Shown here: one piece after another, positions 13,885-23,225 of the stretch
Layout: every line of letters begins with the position of its first letter
How positions within the stretch are numbered: position 1 is the first letter of the stretch
NCBI RefSeq assembly: GCF_900626145.1
Contig: NZ_LR130816.1
Location: 182,676-246,675, forward strand
DNA from: Intestinimonas timonensis
Lineage (GTDB): Bacteria; Bacillota; Clostridia; Oscillospirales; Oscillospiraceae
Length of the DNA stretch: 64,000 bases
Reading direction: 5' to 3'
The notes under the pieces: model-generated
Told to the model about the DNA's origin: nothing
The model's database searches: none
What the model saw: the letters and a program-made list of their open reading frames with translations, nothing else
Program-made: the position numbers and the translations under genes

Positions 13885-15936
13885 ATGAACTTACAGGGAA
13901 CCTATCAGGCCACCGCCCGTGGGTTCGGCTTCTTTACGCCGGAGGGCGCGGTGGGCCGGGAGTCCGACCTCTTTGTGCCGCCCCGCTGTGACGGCGGCGC
14001 CTGGACGGGGGACAAGGTCACCGCCCAGATCAGTGCCGACCCCAAAGACCCCCAGCGGCAGATCGCCAAAATCACCGCCGTGGTGGAGCGGACCAACCGC
14101 ACCCTGGTGGGCGCCGTGGAGCGCCGGGGCCGGGAGGTGTGGCTCCAGCCCACCAGCGACCGCTATCCCAACGCCGTGAAGGTGGTGGGCCGCTCCGCCG
14201 CCAAGCTGAAGACTGGGGACAAGATCGCCGTGGCCGTCACCAGCTACGGCAGCGCCAAGCTGCCCCCCACGGGCACCTTCAAGCTCTCCTTCGGCAAGGA
14301 GGGCACTCGTCAGGCCGCCGTGGCCGCCCTCCTCTACGAGCACGGCATTGACCGGGACTTCCCCGCCCCGGTGACCGCCGCCGCCCAGCTGGCGCCCCAG
14401 GAGGTGGACCCCGCCGCCTGCACCGGCCGGCTGGACCTGCGGGACAAGACCGTCCTCACCATCGACGGCGCCTCTTCCAAGGACTTTGACGACGCCGTCA
14501 GCCTGGAGAAGGACCAGGAGGGTCATTGGATTCTCGGCGTCCACATCGCCGACGTGTCCCACTACGTGACCGAAAACTCCCCCCTGGACCTGGAGGCCTT
14601 CCACCGGGCCACCTCGGTGTACTTCGCCGACCAGGTGGTCCCCATGCTGCCCGAGGAGCTCTCCAACGGCATCTGCTCCCTCAACCCACACGTGGACCGG
14701 CTGGCCCTCTCCTGCATTATGACCATGGACTCCCATGGCCAGGTGCTGGACCACAAGATCGTCAAGACCGTCCTCCGCTCCACCGAGCGGATGACCTATG
14801 ACGACTGCAACATCCTTCTTAAGGACCAGGACCCCGCCCTGGCGGAGCGCTACGCCCACATCCTGCCCATGCTCCGGGATATGGCGGGGCTGGCCAAGGC
14901 TCTGGAAAAGAGCCGCCGGGCCCGGGGCGCCCTGGACCTGGAGAGTCAGGAGTGCTATATCGTCTGCGACGAGAGCGGCGCCCCGGTGGACATCCGGGTG
15001 CGGGAGACCGGGGAGTCGGAAAAGCTCATCGAGTCCTTCATGCTGGCCGCCAACGAGTGCGTGGCCGAGCACCTCAAAAAGGCGGGTCTTCCCGCCGTCT
15101 ACCGGGTCCACGAAAAGCCCTCCGAGGACAAGGTGACCAACCTGAAGGCCATGCTGGCCCCTCTGGGCATCGACCTGAAGCAGGCCGACAACGGCAGCCT
15201 CCAAAAGGTGCTGGAGGCGGTGAAGGGCACCCCCCAGGCCCCCGCCGTCCACACCATGGTCCTCCGCAGCCTCATGAAGGCCCGGTACGACACCGAGAAC
15301 CTGGGCCACTTCGGCCTGGCGGCCAAGTACTACTGCCACTTCACCTCCCCCATCCGCCGCTACCCCGACCTCATGGTCCACCGCATCCTTACCGCCCTGC
15401 TGGACGGCTCCCTGGAGCAGAAGAAGGGCAAGCTCACCGCCGCCGCCGACCGGGCCGCCAAGCAGTCCTCCGACCGTGAGGTCCACGCCATGACCGCCGA
15501 GCGGGACATTGAGAAGTGCTATATGGCCGAGTTCATGACCGCCCACGTGGGGGACACCTTCCAGGGCTCCGTCACCGGCGTCACCAAGTTCGGTCTCTTT
15601 GTGGGGCTCCCCAACGGAGTGGAGGGCCTTCTCCCCGTCACCGTACTCCCCGACGACCGCTACGAGTACGACGAAGTCCGCATGACCCTCACCGGCGCCC
15701 GGACCAAGTTCACCTACTCCTTCGGTATGCCTCTGGAGGTCCTCTGCGCCGCCGCCAACCCCGGCTCCGGCCAGATCGACTTCACCCTCCCCGACGTGGT
15801 CCCCGCCCCCAAGCCGGTGAAGTCCATCAAGGAGACGCCCCTTCCCCCCAAGGGCCGGGGCAGGAAGGGCCGTAAGCCCTCCTCCAAACCCGGATACCGG
15901 CCCCCCAAAAAGGGAAAGGGGAAGAAAAAGCGATGA
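13885..15936 (+). CDS. rnr: Ribonuclease R
   Basis: A 683-residue 3'-5' exoribonuclease that degrades structured RNA and works in tmRNA-linked quality control. Order of domains: cold-shock-like domains (GTYQATARGFGFFTPEG at the start), the RNB catalytic domain with TIDGASSKDFDDAVSLEK, YFADQVVPMLPEELSNG and FTSPIRRYPDLMVHRI, then S1 (GSVTGVTKFGLFVGLPNGVEGLL) and a lysine-rich tail. Start at MNLQG because AAAGGAG precedes it. The usual smpB neighbour is absent; a GH3 lipoprotein gene overlaps the stop. Confidence 0.96.
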   Translation: MNLQGTYQATARGFGFFTPEGAVGRESDLFVPPRCDGGAWTGDKVTAQISADPKDPQRQIAKITAVVERTNRTLVGAVERRGREVWLQPTSDRYPNAVKVVGRSAAKLKTGDKIAVAVTSYGSAKLPPTGTFKLSFGKEGTRQAAVAALLYEHGIDRDFPAPVTAAAQLAPQEVDPAACTGRLDLRDKTVLTIDGASSKDFDDAVSLEKDQEGHWILGVHIADVSHYVTENSPLDLEAFHRATSVYFADQVVPMLPEELSNGICSLNPHVDRLALSCIMTMDSHGQVLDHKIVKTVLRSTERMTYDDCNILLKDQDPALAERYAHILPMLRDMAGLAKALEKSRRARGALDLESQECYIVCDESGAPVDIRVRETGESEKLIESFMLAANECVAEHLKKAGLPAVYRVHEKPSEDKVTNLKAMLAPLGIDLKQADNGSLQKVLEAVKGTPQAPAVHTMVLRSLMKARYDTENLGHFGLAAKYYCHFTSPIRRYPDLMVHRILTALLDGSLEQKKGKLTAAADRAAKQSSDREVHAMTAERDIEKCYMAEFMTAHVGDTFQGSVTGVTKFGLFVGLPNGVEGLLPVTVLPDDRYEYDEVRMTLTGARTKFTYSFGMPLEVLCAAANPGSGQIDFTLPDVVPAPKPVKSIKETPLPPKGRGRKGRKPSSKPGYRPPKKGKGKKKR

Positions 15937-17156
15937 CAAAACGGAATTTTGCCTCCACATTATTGCTCGTTGTATTTCTTCTTGCCGCTGGATGCCAGGC
16001 CGCACCCACCCCATCTGCCTCTCCGGCATCCACGCCCACCCACGCGCCCAGCGCGTCGCCCGCGCCCACACCGACCCCCACCCCCGACCCGGTGGAGGAG
16101 ACTCTCTCCGCCATGACCACCGAGGAGAAGGTGGGCCAGCTCCTCATCGCCGGCTTCTATGAGACGGAAGCCGGTGAGGAAGCCCGGTCCTACATCCAGG
16201 ACTATCATGTGGGCGGGCTCATCCTTTACGGCCGGAATGTGGAGAGCGCCCAACAGCTCACCGACCTCACCAACGGTCTGAAGGCTCTGGCCGGCGACGG
16301 CATTCCCCTCTTCCTCTCCACCGACCAGGAGGGGGGGATGGTGGAGCGGATGCCCCCGGAGATCCAAAAGCTGCCCAACGCCTACGACGTGTCCGACCCG
16401 GCGGCCTTCGGTTCCGCCCTGGGGGCGGAGTGCGCCGCCTTCGGCCTCAACACCGACTTCGCCCCTTCCCTGGACATCTGGTCCAACCCCAACAACACCG
16501 TCATCGGTAGGCGGGCCTTCGGCTCCGACGCCGAGACCGTCACCCAGCGGGGCCTGGCCTGCCTCACCGCCATGGAGGAGAGCGGCACCATCCCGGTGGT
16601 AAAGCACTTCCCCGGCCACGGGGACACCGACACCGACTCCCACGTGGGCCTGCCGGTGGTGGACAAGACCCGCGAGGAGCTGCTGGAGATGGAGCTTCTC
16701 CCCTTCCAGGCCGCCATTGACGCCGGCGCTCCCGCCGTCATGGTGGCCCACATCCTCATGACCCAGATCGACCCGGACAGGCCCGCCACCCTCTCTTCCG
16801 AAGTGGTCACCGGCCTCCTCCGGGAGGAGCTGGGCTTTGACGGGGTGGTCTTTACCGACGACCTCACCATGGGGGCCATCACCCAGAACTACGGCCTGGG
16901 GGAGGCCGCCGTGCTGGCGGTGGAGGCCGGGTGCGACGTGCTGCTGGTCTGCCATGAGACGGGCAGCGTGGAGGAGGTCTGCGCCGCCCTCCTGGACGCC
17001 GTGGACACCGGACGCATCACCGAAGACCGGCTGGACCAGAGCGTCCGGCGCATCCTCACCCTGAAACAGAACTACGGCCTCACCAATGACCCGGTAGACC
17101 TCCCCGACCTGGACGCCCTCAACGCCCGGGTGGCCGCCGTCAACGGTCTGGCGTGA
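15933..17156 (+). CDS. Glycoside hydrolase family 3 lipoprotein (NagZ-like)
   Basis: 407 residues. A signal peptide ends in lipobox LAAGC (Cys near 21), then a Pro/Thr/Ser-rich linker, then a GH3 domain with KHFPGHGDTDTDSHVGLP, which carries the His/Asp pair of beta-N-acetylglucosaminidases, and VFTDDLTMGAI with the nucleophile Asp. Likely cleaves GlcNAc from cell-wall muropeptides outside the cell. The ATG overlaps the rnr stop (ATGA), so translation is coupled. Confidence 0.92.
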   Translation: MTKRNFASTLLLVVFLLAAGCQAAPTPSASPASTPTHAPSASPAPTPTPTPDPVEETLSAMTTEEKVGQLLIAGFYETEAGEEARSYIQDYHVGGLILYGRNVESAQQLTDLTNGLKALAGDGIPLFLSTDQEGGMVERMPPEIQKLPNAYDVSDPAAFGSALGAECAAFGLNTDFAPSLDIWSNPNNTVIGRRAFGSDAETVTQRGLACLTAMEESGTIPVVKHFPGHGDTDTDSHVGLPVVDKTREELLEMELLPFQAAIDAGAPAVMVAHILMTQIDPDRPATLSSEVVTGLLREELGFDGVVFTDDLTMGAITQNYGLGEAAVLAVEAGCDVLLVCHETGSVEEVCAALLDAVDTGRITEDRLDQSVRRILTLKQNYGLTNDPVDLPDLDALNARVAAVNGLA

Positions 17157-17163
17157 GAAGCCC

Positions 17164-17217
17164 TTGACAGATGCCTCCTACAGGTGTAGTATCATGGTAG
17201 AGATGCTACACTTGTAG
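17164..17217 (+). promoter_or_regulatory. BlaI-type promoter with two operator boxes
   Basis: TTGACA (17164), 17 bases, TAGTAT (17187). Two dyads CTACAGGTGTAG (17178-17189) and CTACACTTGTAG (17206-17217) contain the TACA-N2-TGTA core; the first overlaps the -10. The second BlaI gene at 34 kb has the same core. Confidence 0.8.
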
Positions 17218-17228
17218 GAGGTGTTTTT

Positions 17229-17594
17229 ATGCCCCGACTCAGCGACAGCGAGTGGCAGGTCCTCACCGCCCTGTGGGACAGCGGCGGCGCCAGTCTGGGG
17301 GAGGTGGTGGAGGCCCTCCGCCCCGCCACTGGCTGGAGCCGGAACACGGTGCTCACCTACCTGACCCGGATGGAGAAAAAGGGACTGGTGACCATCGACA
17401 AGGAGAACTATCCCCACACCTACCGGGCCGCCCTGGACCGGGAGACCTGCCAGGCCCAGGAGCGGCAGAGCTTCCTTGACCGGGTGTACCGGGGCTCCGC
17501 CGGGGATCTGGTGGCCGCCTTTCTGAAGGAGTCCCCCCTCTCCGCCGAGGAGCGGGACCGGCTCAAGGCCCTGCTGGACAACATGGAGGTGTGA
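17229..17594 (+). CDS. BlaI/MecI/CopY-family repressor
   Basis: 121 residues: N-terminal winged helix (LSDSEWQVLTALWDSGGASL, WSRNTVLTYLTRMEKKGLV) and C-terminal dimerisation helices. Proteolysis by the co-encoded M56 sensor normally releases the operators. AGGAGG lies 6 bases before the ATG. The next gene starts 1 base after the stop. No beta-lactamase or mecA-like gene is in the operon, so the output may be only the operon itself or unlinked targets. Confidence 0.92.
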   Translation: MPRLSDSEWQVLTALWDSGGASLGEVVEALRPATGWSRNTVLTYLTRMEKKGLVTIDKENYPHTYRAALDRETCQAQERQSFLDRVYRGSAGDLVAAFLKESPLSAEERDRLKALLDNMEV

Positions 17595-17595
17595 T

Positions 17596-19587
17596 ATGAC
17601 CGACCTGTGGTCCTTCCTCCTCCAGACCCTCACCGCCGCCGGAGCGGCGGCCTTCCTGCTGGTGGTCAAGTACCTGTTCCGTGACAAGCTCTCCCCCCGG
17701 TGGCAGTTCGGTATCTGGGGCCTGCTGGCCCTGGTGCTCCTCCACCCCGCCGGGCAGGGCGGGCGGTACGTCCTCCTCAACTGGCCGCTGTGGCTGGAGA
17801 CCCTCAAGGCCGCCCTCACCGGGGACTACTCTCTCATCCGTGTGATAGCCCCCATCCCTCTGCCCGCCCCCCTGGGCGGACCCCAGACGCCTCTGGACGT
17901 CCTCTATTTCGTCTATGTGACCGGGGTGGTGGTGCTGCTGGCTTGGTACGCCCTCACCTATCTCCGGCTGCGGCTGGCCCTCCGCCGGGGGAACCCCGCC
18001 GACGACGCTCAGCTCCGCCGGGTGGCGGCACAGTATGACCTTCCCCTCTGCCGGGCGGTGGAGGTGGAGGGACTGCCCTCCGCCTTCGTCTGCGGGGTGG
18101 TCCGGCCGGTGCTGGCCCTCCCCGCCGGGCAGGCGGTGGACGACAAGGTAATTCTCCACGAGCTGCTCCACCTCAAGTATCATGACGCCGCTTGGGGCCT
18201 CCTCATCTGCCTCTTCCGGTGCCTCCACTGGTGTAATCCCCTCCTGTGGTACTGCGCCGACCGGGCGGGCAACGACGCCGAGGCCCTCTGCGACCAGCGG
18301 GTGCTGGAGCGGCTGGAGGGTGAGGACCGCCGGGACTACGGCCGCATCCTTCTCTCCATGGCCTCGGGCAAGTACGCCCGGGCCCCCGGCACCTCCTCCA
18401 TGGCCAACGGCGGACGCAACATCCGGGAGCGCATCGAGGCCATCGCCCGGTTCAAGCGCTATCCGGCGGGGATGGCCCTGGCCTCGGTGTGTGTGGCGTT
18501 GGTGCTCCTCTTCCCCCTGGTGCTGGGACAGGGTCAGACCCTGGCCAAGGCCAACGGCCTGGGCCACTCCGGGGAGCTGGAGTTCCACACCGCCATGGCC
18601 TCGGCCCGACTCACCCCCTGCACCACCGCCGCCGGAGCCTTGGACACCTACGGCAAGGCGGTCATCGAACAAGACGGCATCTACCGGGCTCTGTGCGCCC
18701 CGATTGACCAGCAGGCCGATCTGGCTGCCCAGATGGAGTCCTTCGCCCATGGCCCTGACAACTGGGTCCATGAGCACTGGGAGAGCGGTCTGCCTGGCTA
18801 TCCCGACCAGGCCGCAGGCTATTTTCTCTACAACCTGACCGAGACGGACAGCGGCTATACCGCCGTGGTGGTCTTTCCCCTCCAGCTGGCCTACCTGGAC
18901 GGTCCCGACGCCCCGCCGGTCCGTGAGAGCGAGGAGGGTCATGCCTACACCGCCTGGCAGGCCGTCCGGGCAGAGCGGCAGGGGGACCGCTGGGTGGTCC
19001 TCCCCCAGGGGGACTTCCATCTGGCGGAACTCCAGCAGGCCTATGACGACGGCGTGAGCCTGCTCACCTGGGGTGATCCCGCCCTCCCCGCCGCCGTCAC
19101 CTACGCCGCCGATGTGGACGGCCTCCGCCTGGAGATCGTCTACCAGACCATCCACACCGTGGACAATACGGTGGAGACCAGCAACTCCATGTCCTGGTTC
19201 TTTGGCACCTCCACCTCCTTTGACACCACACCCAAGCCCAACGCCTTGTTTGACTCCGCCAGAGAATCCTACGATTTCATCGGCACCGAGACCGTCCCCG
19301 GGGCAGCAGACTTGGTGAACCGCTACGCCGCCGCTCCGGTCTGGGCCGACGGCAGCGGGCCCTCCCTGGAGTTCGGCTCCGGTCAGGGCAGCAGCAGCGA
19401 CGGCACCTTCTGGGGCAACGCCCGGGACAGCGGCAGCCTGCAAAGCGGCGGCGGCTCCGGCCTGGGCGGCGACCCCAATGAAGCGCCGGTGTGGCCGGAC
19501 CACTACCGCATGGTCCTCTCCTATGTGGACGGCCGGGAGGAGCAGACCGTGGAGCTCCGGCCCGTGGAAGGAGGGGATGTGCCGTGA
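17596..19587 (+). CDS. M56-family (BlaR1/MecR1-like) membrane sensor peptidase
   Basis: 663 residues. Four membrane helices in the first ~310 residues with the zinc motif HELLHLKYHD (His188, Glu189, His192) and NDAEALCDQRVLERL, as in BlaR1. After a last helix (about 300-315) comes a ~340-residue extracellular part rich in Gly, Ser and Asp near its end, with no penicillin-binding SxxK-type sensor domain that I recognise. It most likely senses something other than beta-lactams and cleaves the adjacent repressor. Confidence 0.88.
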   Translation: MTDLWSFLLQTLTAAGAAAFLLVVKYLFRDKLSPRWQFGIWGLLALVLLHPAGQGGRYVLLNWPLWLETLKAALTGDYSLIRVIAPIPLPAPLGGPQTPLDVLYFVYVTGVVVLLAWYALTYLRLRLALRRGNPADDAQLRRVAAQYDLPLCRAVEVEGLPSAFVCGVVRPVLALPAGQAVDDKVILHELLHLKYHDAAWGLLICLFRCLHWCNPLLWYCADRAGNDAEALCDQRVLERLEGEDRRDYGRILLSMASGKYARAPGTSSMANGGRNIRERIEAIARFKRYPAGMALASVCVALVLLFPLVLGQGQTLAKANGLGHSGELEFHTAMASARLTPCTTAAGALDTYGKAVIEQDGIYRALCAPIDQQADLAAQMESFAHGPDNWVHEHWESGLPGYPDQAAGYFLYNLTETDSGYTAVVVFPLQLAYLDGPDAPPVRESEEGHAYTAWQAVRAERQGDRWVVLPQGDFHLAELQQAYDDGVSLLTWGDPALPAAVTYAADVDGLRLEIVYQTIHTVDNTVETSNSMSWFFGTSTSFDTTPKPNALFDSARESYDFIGTETVPGAADLVNRYAAAPVWADGSGPSLEFGSGQGSSSDGTFWGNARDSGSLQSGGGSGLGGDPNEAPVWPDHYRMVLSYVDGREEQTVELRPVEGGDVP

Positions 19588-20195
19588 TCCCAAACTATGA
19601 GAAGCTGTACCGGGGGGTGTCCCACGCCGCCTGGGCCTACTTCTTCCTCTACTTCAACGTCAACCTGAACACCCTCAACATCCTCCCCAACTTCGTGTGC
19701 TACCTCCTGCTGTGGTCGGCCATCGGCTGTCTGGAGGAGGAGGAGCGGGACCTCACCCTGCTGCGCCCCCTGTGTGTGCTGCTGGGGGTGTGGGCGGGGG
19801 CAGACTGGGTCTTCACCCTCTTCGGCGGGACCCTGGATGGGTGGTTTCCGCCGGTGGACCTGCTGATCTCGGTGGCGGACATCTACTTCCACTTCCAGCT
19901 CTTCACCGACTTTGCCCAGCTGGCGGCGCGGTACCAACCCCCGGGCGTGGCCCTGGACCGGCGGCTCCTGCGGCTGCGGACGGTCCACACCCTCCTCCTC
20001 ACCGTCTTTGCCGTTCTGGGCTACTGCTTCCCCAACGGGGCGCAGTTCACCTTCCCGGGCGGCTCCCTGCCGGAGGGGGTAGTCACTGTCCTCCTCCTTG
20101 GCATGGCCCTGGCGGCCATGCTCGTGGCCCTGATGCTCATGTTCGGCCTCTTCGCATTGCGGAAATGCTTCCTCCCCACGGAGGAGGAGACATGA
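19584..20195 (+). CDS. Small membrane protein of the BlaI/M56 operon, unknown function
   Basis: 203 residues, about five to six hydrophobic helices (for example FVCYLLLWSAIGCL, LLTVFAVLGYCF, VVTVLLLGMALAAMLVALML). GTG start at 19584 overlaps the sensor stop and has AAGGAGGGG upstream. I recognise no family. Its place as third gene of the operon suggests it is the regulated output or a sensor accessory. The long in-frame upstream extension is shadow sequence of the sensor gene. Confidence 0.75.
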   Translation: MIPNYEKLYRGVSHAAWAYFFLYFNVNLNTLNILPNFVCYLLLWSAIGCLEEEERDLTLLRPLCVLLGVWAGADWVFTLFGGTLDGWFPPVDLLISVADIYFHFQLFTDFAQLAARYQPPGVALDRRLLRLRTVHTLLLTVFAVLGYCFPNGAQFTFPGGSLPEGVVTVLLLGMALAAMLVALMLMFGLFALRKCFLPTEEET

Positions 20196-20233
20196 AAAAA
20201 GCGGAACAGACTTGCGTCTGTTCCGCTTTTTTT
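20195..20233. terminator. Bidirectional terminator between two convergent operons
   Basis: AAAAAGCGGAACAGAC-TTGC-GTCTGTTCCGCTTTTT with A and T tails on both sides. Confidence 0.88.
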
Positions 20234-20242
20234 GTATCAGGA

Positions 20243-22873
20243 TCATTTCCGCCGGGAAGCCTGGACGGCGTCGTTGATGACCTTGTAGATCTGGATGACC
20301 ACCGTGGGCAGGAAGGCCAGCAGGACCACCAGGCCGATCTCCTTCATGGTAAAGGGGGCCACCTCAAAGAGGGTATTGAGGCCGGGGATGAAGAGGACGG
20401 CGGCCAGGAGCACCACGCCGGCAAAGAAGGCGCCGATGCTGGCCTTGTTGGTGGTGAGTCCGATGCGGAAGATGGAGGGAATCCCGCGGCAGTTGAAGCC
20501 GTGGAAAAGCCGGGCCAGGGTCAGGGTAGAGAAGGCCATAGTCATGGCCAGCTCGGCGCCGGAGTCCCGGAGTCCGATGAAGTAGGCGGCCATGACAGCG
20601 GCGGCGATGATGGCACCGTAGGCGAAGATCTTGCCCAGGAGGCCCTTGGTGAGGATGGGCTCCTTGGGGTCACGGGGCTTCTGGTCCAGCAGGCCGCCGG
20701 TGGCCGGCTCCACGCCGATGGCGATGGCGGGCAGGGAGTCGGTGAGGAGGTTGATGAACAGCAAGTGCACCGGGGCAAAGGGGACAGAGAGACCCAGGAT
20801 GGAGGTGATGAGGACGCAGAGGATGCCGGCCATGTTGCCGGAGAGGAGGAAGTTGATGGAGTTTTTGATGTTGGTGTAGACGCCGCGGCCGTTGACCACC
20901 GCCTTGACGATGGTGGCGAAGTTGTCGTCGGCCAGGATCATGGAGGCGGCGTCCTTGGAGACCTCGGTGCCGGTGATGCCCATGGCCACGCCGATGTCGG
21001 CGGCCTTGAGGGCGGGGGCGTCGTTGACGCCGTCACCGGTCATGGAGACGATCTTGCCCTTGCGCTGCCAGGCGGAGACGATGCGGATCTTGTGCTCGGG
21101 GGACACCCGGGCGTAGACGGAAATTTTCTCCAGACGCTGGTCCAGGTCGGCGTCGGTCATGTTGTCCAGCTCCACGCCGGAGACAGCCTCATCCCCCTCC
21201 CGGAAGATGCCCAGCTGCTTGGCGATGGCGGAGGCGGTGACCTTGTGGTCGCCGGTGATCATGATGGTGCGGATGCCGCCCCGCTTGGCGTCGGCCACGG
21301 CCTGGATGGCCTCGGGCCGGGGCGGGTCGATCATGGAGATGAGGCCGATGAAGGTGAAGTCCTTCTCGTCGTCCAGGGTGAGGGTGTGGTTCTCCGGCAG
21401 CTCCCGGTAGGCGAAGGACAGGACCCGTAGGCCCTCCATGGAGAGCTCCATGTTCACACGGGAGATGCGCTCCTTCCACTCGGGGGTCATGGGCACCTTG
21501 CCCTCCCGGGTGAGGACGTGGGTGGACCGGGCCAGGAGCACATCGATGGCGCCCTTGGTGTAGAGGGTGGGCACGCCGTCGATGTCGTGGAGGGTGCTCA
21601 TGAGCTTCCGGTCGGAGTCGAAGGCCAGCTCCCCGATGCGGGGGTGCTGCCGGCGGTAGGCCACCTCGTCGATCTCCAGCCGGTCGCCCAGCATGACCAG
21701 GGCCACCTCGGTGGGGTCGCCGATGCTGGTGCCGGTGGCCGGGTCGGTGGTGGCGTCGCTGGCCAGGAGGGCCGCCTTCAGCAGGAGCCGCTGTACATCG
21801 TTGACCAGATCCAGATCATCGCCCTCCAGCAGGGAGCCGTCGGCGTAGATCTTCTGGGGGGTCATCTTGTTCTGGGTCAGGGTGCCCGTCTTATCCGAGC
21901 AGATCACCGACACGGCGCCCAGGCTCTCCACCGCCTTCAGGTCCTTGATGATGGCGTTCTCCTTGGCCATCTTCTGGGTGCCCAGGGCCAGGACGATGGT
22001 GACGATGGAGGAAAGGGCCTCCGGGATGGCGGCCACGGCCAGGGCCACGGCGAACATGAGGGAGTCCAGAATGGGCATCTCCCGGTAGAGGGAGAGGCCG
22101 AAGACCAGCACGCAGATGGCCATGATGACGATGGCCAGCTTCTTGCTGAAGTCGTCCAGGGACTGCTGGAGGGGGGTCTTGCGCTGCTGGGTCTGGTTCA
22201 TGAGGGCGGCCACCTTGCCCAGCTCGGTGTTCATGCCGGTACCGGTGACCACCACCAGGGCCCGGCCGTAGGTCACCAGGGAGCCGGAGAAGACCATGTT
22301 CTTCCGGTCGCCCAGGGCCACCTCGTCGCCGGGGATCACGTCGGTGGTCTTCTCCACGCCCTCACTCTCGCCGGTGAGGGAGCTCTCATTGACCTTGAGA
22401 GAGAAGTTCTCCAGGATGCGGCCGTCGGCCACCACCATGTCGCCGGCCTCCAGCTCCACGATGTCGCCGGGGACGATCTGGGCGGAGGGGATCATGGCGC
22501 GCTTGCCGTCCCGCAGCACCTTGGCTGTGGGGGAGGACATGGCCTTCAGGCTCTCCAGGGACTTTTCCGCCTTGAAATGCTGGACGGTGCCCAGGATGGC
22601 GTTGAGGATGAGGACGGCGAAGATGACGATGGTGCTCTCCAGATTGCCGGAGACGGCGGAAATGACAGCGGCCACCAGCAGGATGACCACCAACAGATCC
22701 TTGAACTGCTCCAGGAAGACCTGGAGGCCCGATTTCTTCTTGCCCTCGGCCAGGGCGTTCTTGCCGAACCGCTCCAGCCGCTCCGCCGCCTGGGCCGAAG
22801 TGAGGCCCGTCCGGGCGGACTCCACCGCCTTCAGGGTCTCCTCCGGGGTGCGGTTGAAAAAGGCTTTTTCCAT
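20243..22873 (-). CDS. P2-type cation ATPase, probably Mn2+ (or Ca2+) exporter
   Basis: 876 residues with an N-terminal cation-ATPase domain (FFNRTPEETLKAVESARTGL), actuator motif SLTGESEGVEK, phosphorylation site CSDKTGTLTQNK, hinge MTGDGVNDAPALKAADIG and ten membrane helices. Helix 4 reads AIPEALSSIVTIVLALG: PEAL replaces the PEGL of typical calcium pumps. The gene sits behind a yybP-ykoY riboswitch, which binds Mn2+, so manganese export is the best guess. Start at MEKAFF with AAGGAG upstream. Confidence 0.92.
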   Translation of the reverse strand: MEKAFFNRTPEETLKAVESARTGLTSAQAAERLERFGKNALAEGKKKSGLQVFLEQFKDLLVVILLVAAVISAVSGNLESTIVIFAVLILNAILGTVQHFKAEKSLESLKAMSSPTAKVLRDGKRAMIPSAQIVPGDIVELEAGDMVVADGRILENFSLKVNESSLTGESEGVEKTTDVIPGDEVALGDRKNMVFSGSLVTYGRALVVVTGTGMNTELGKVAALMNQTQQRKTPLQQSLDDFSKKLAIVIMAICVLVFGLSLYREMPILDSLMFAVALAVAAIPEALSSIVTIVLALGTQKMAKENAIIKDLKAVESLGAVSVICSDKTGTLTQNKMTPQKIYADGSLLEGDDLDLVNDVQRLLLKAALLASDATTDPATGTSIGDPTEVALVMLGDRLEIDEVAYRRQHPRIGELAFDSDRKLMSTLHDIDGVPTLYTKGAIDVLLARSTHVLTREGKVPMTPEWKERISRVNMELSMEGLRVLSFAYRELPENHTLTLDDEKDFTFIGLISMIDPPRPEAIQAVADAKRGGIRTIMITGDHKVTASAIAKQLGIFREGDEAVSGVELDNMTDADLDQRLEKISVYARVSPEHKIRIVSAWQRKGKIVSMTGDGVNDAPALKAADIGVAMGITGTEVSKDAASMILADDNFATIVKAVVNGRGVYTNIKNSINFLLSGNMAGILCVLITSILGLSVPFAPVHLLFINLLTDSLPAIAIGVEPATGGLLDQKPRDPKEPILTKGLLGKIFAYGAIIAAAVMAAYFIGLRDSGAELAMTMAFSTLTLARLFHGFNCRGIPSIFRIGLTTNKASIGAFFAGVVLLAAVLFIPGLNTLFEVAPFTMKEIGLVVLLAFLPTVVIQIYKVINDAVQASRRK

Positions 22874-22938
22874 GCTGCACACTCCTTTTACAGGTTATCT
22901 TGCCCCGGGAACAGCCGCTGATTCCCACGCCGAAACAA

Positions 22939-22995
22939 TAAAAAAAGACTTTTGAGTATACACTCCGCCCCAGCGAAGTACATACTCAAAAGTCT
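22939..22995 (-). terminator. Riboswitch-controlled terminator before the P-type ATPase gene
   Basis: Arms 22946-22959 and 22982-22995 (AGACTTTTGAGTAT) are exact complements, followed on the minus strand by seven T. The 5' arm in the transcript is the same sequence that closes stem P1 of the aptamer, so the two folds exclude each other. Confidence 0.88.
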
Positions 22996-23074
22996 TGTCA
23001 CCGTCACCGGCGTCCTCCCCCAGGCCGAAGGCCGTGATGTTGAAGGAGGAACTTGCGACTACTCCCTTTTGAAC
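22985..23074 (-). ncRNA. yybP-ykoY (manganese) riboswitch aptamer
   Basis: The RNA begins GUUCAAAAGGGAGUAGUCGC and ends CAAGACUUUUGAG. The GGGAGUAG loop, the P1 pairing of UCAAAAG with CUUUUGA, the inner GGCCUUCGGCC hairpin and the CAAGAC closing strand all fit the yybP-ykoY class. Ligand binding would stabilise P1 and prevent the overlapping terminator, making an ON switch, which suits an exporter. Confidence 0.85.
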
Positions 23075-23082
23075 TATCCAAG

Positions 23083-23111
23083 ATTATACCGACTGTTTCC
23101 TCCCTTGTCAA
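23083..23111 (-). promoter_or_regulatory. Promoter of the riboswitch / P-type ATPase transcript
   Basis: Minus strand TTGACA, 17 bases, TATAAT: perfect consensus; the start point would be a few bases before the aptamer. Confidence 0.85.
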
Positions 23112-23167
23112 GGCTGCCCATGTAAAATCCGGTAAACTTTTTCTCCCACATCGGAAGGCCGCTTTTC

Positions 23168-23196
23168 TTGCAAACGCTCCACCCTTGGGGTAAAAT
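23168..23196 (+). promoter_or_regulatory. Promoter of nadE
   Basis: TTGCAA, 17 bases, TAAAAT, 30 bases before the chosen start codon. Confidence 0.6.
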
Positions 23197-23225
23197 GGTA
23201 CCAACGCGAATAGGAGGTCATGTAT

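Noticed and set aside
13891-16071. 726-codon minus-strand frame opposite rnr
   Set aside because: Gly/His/Val-rich shadow of a GC-rich gene; the plus strand encodes a textbook RNase R.
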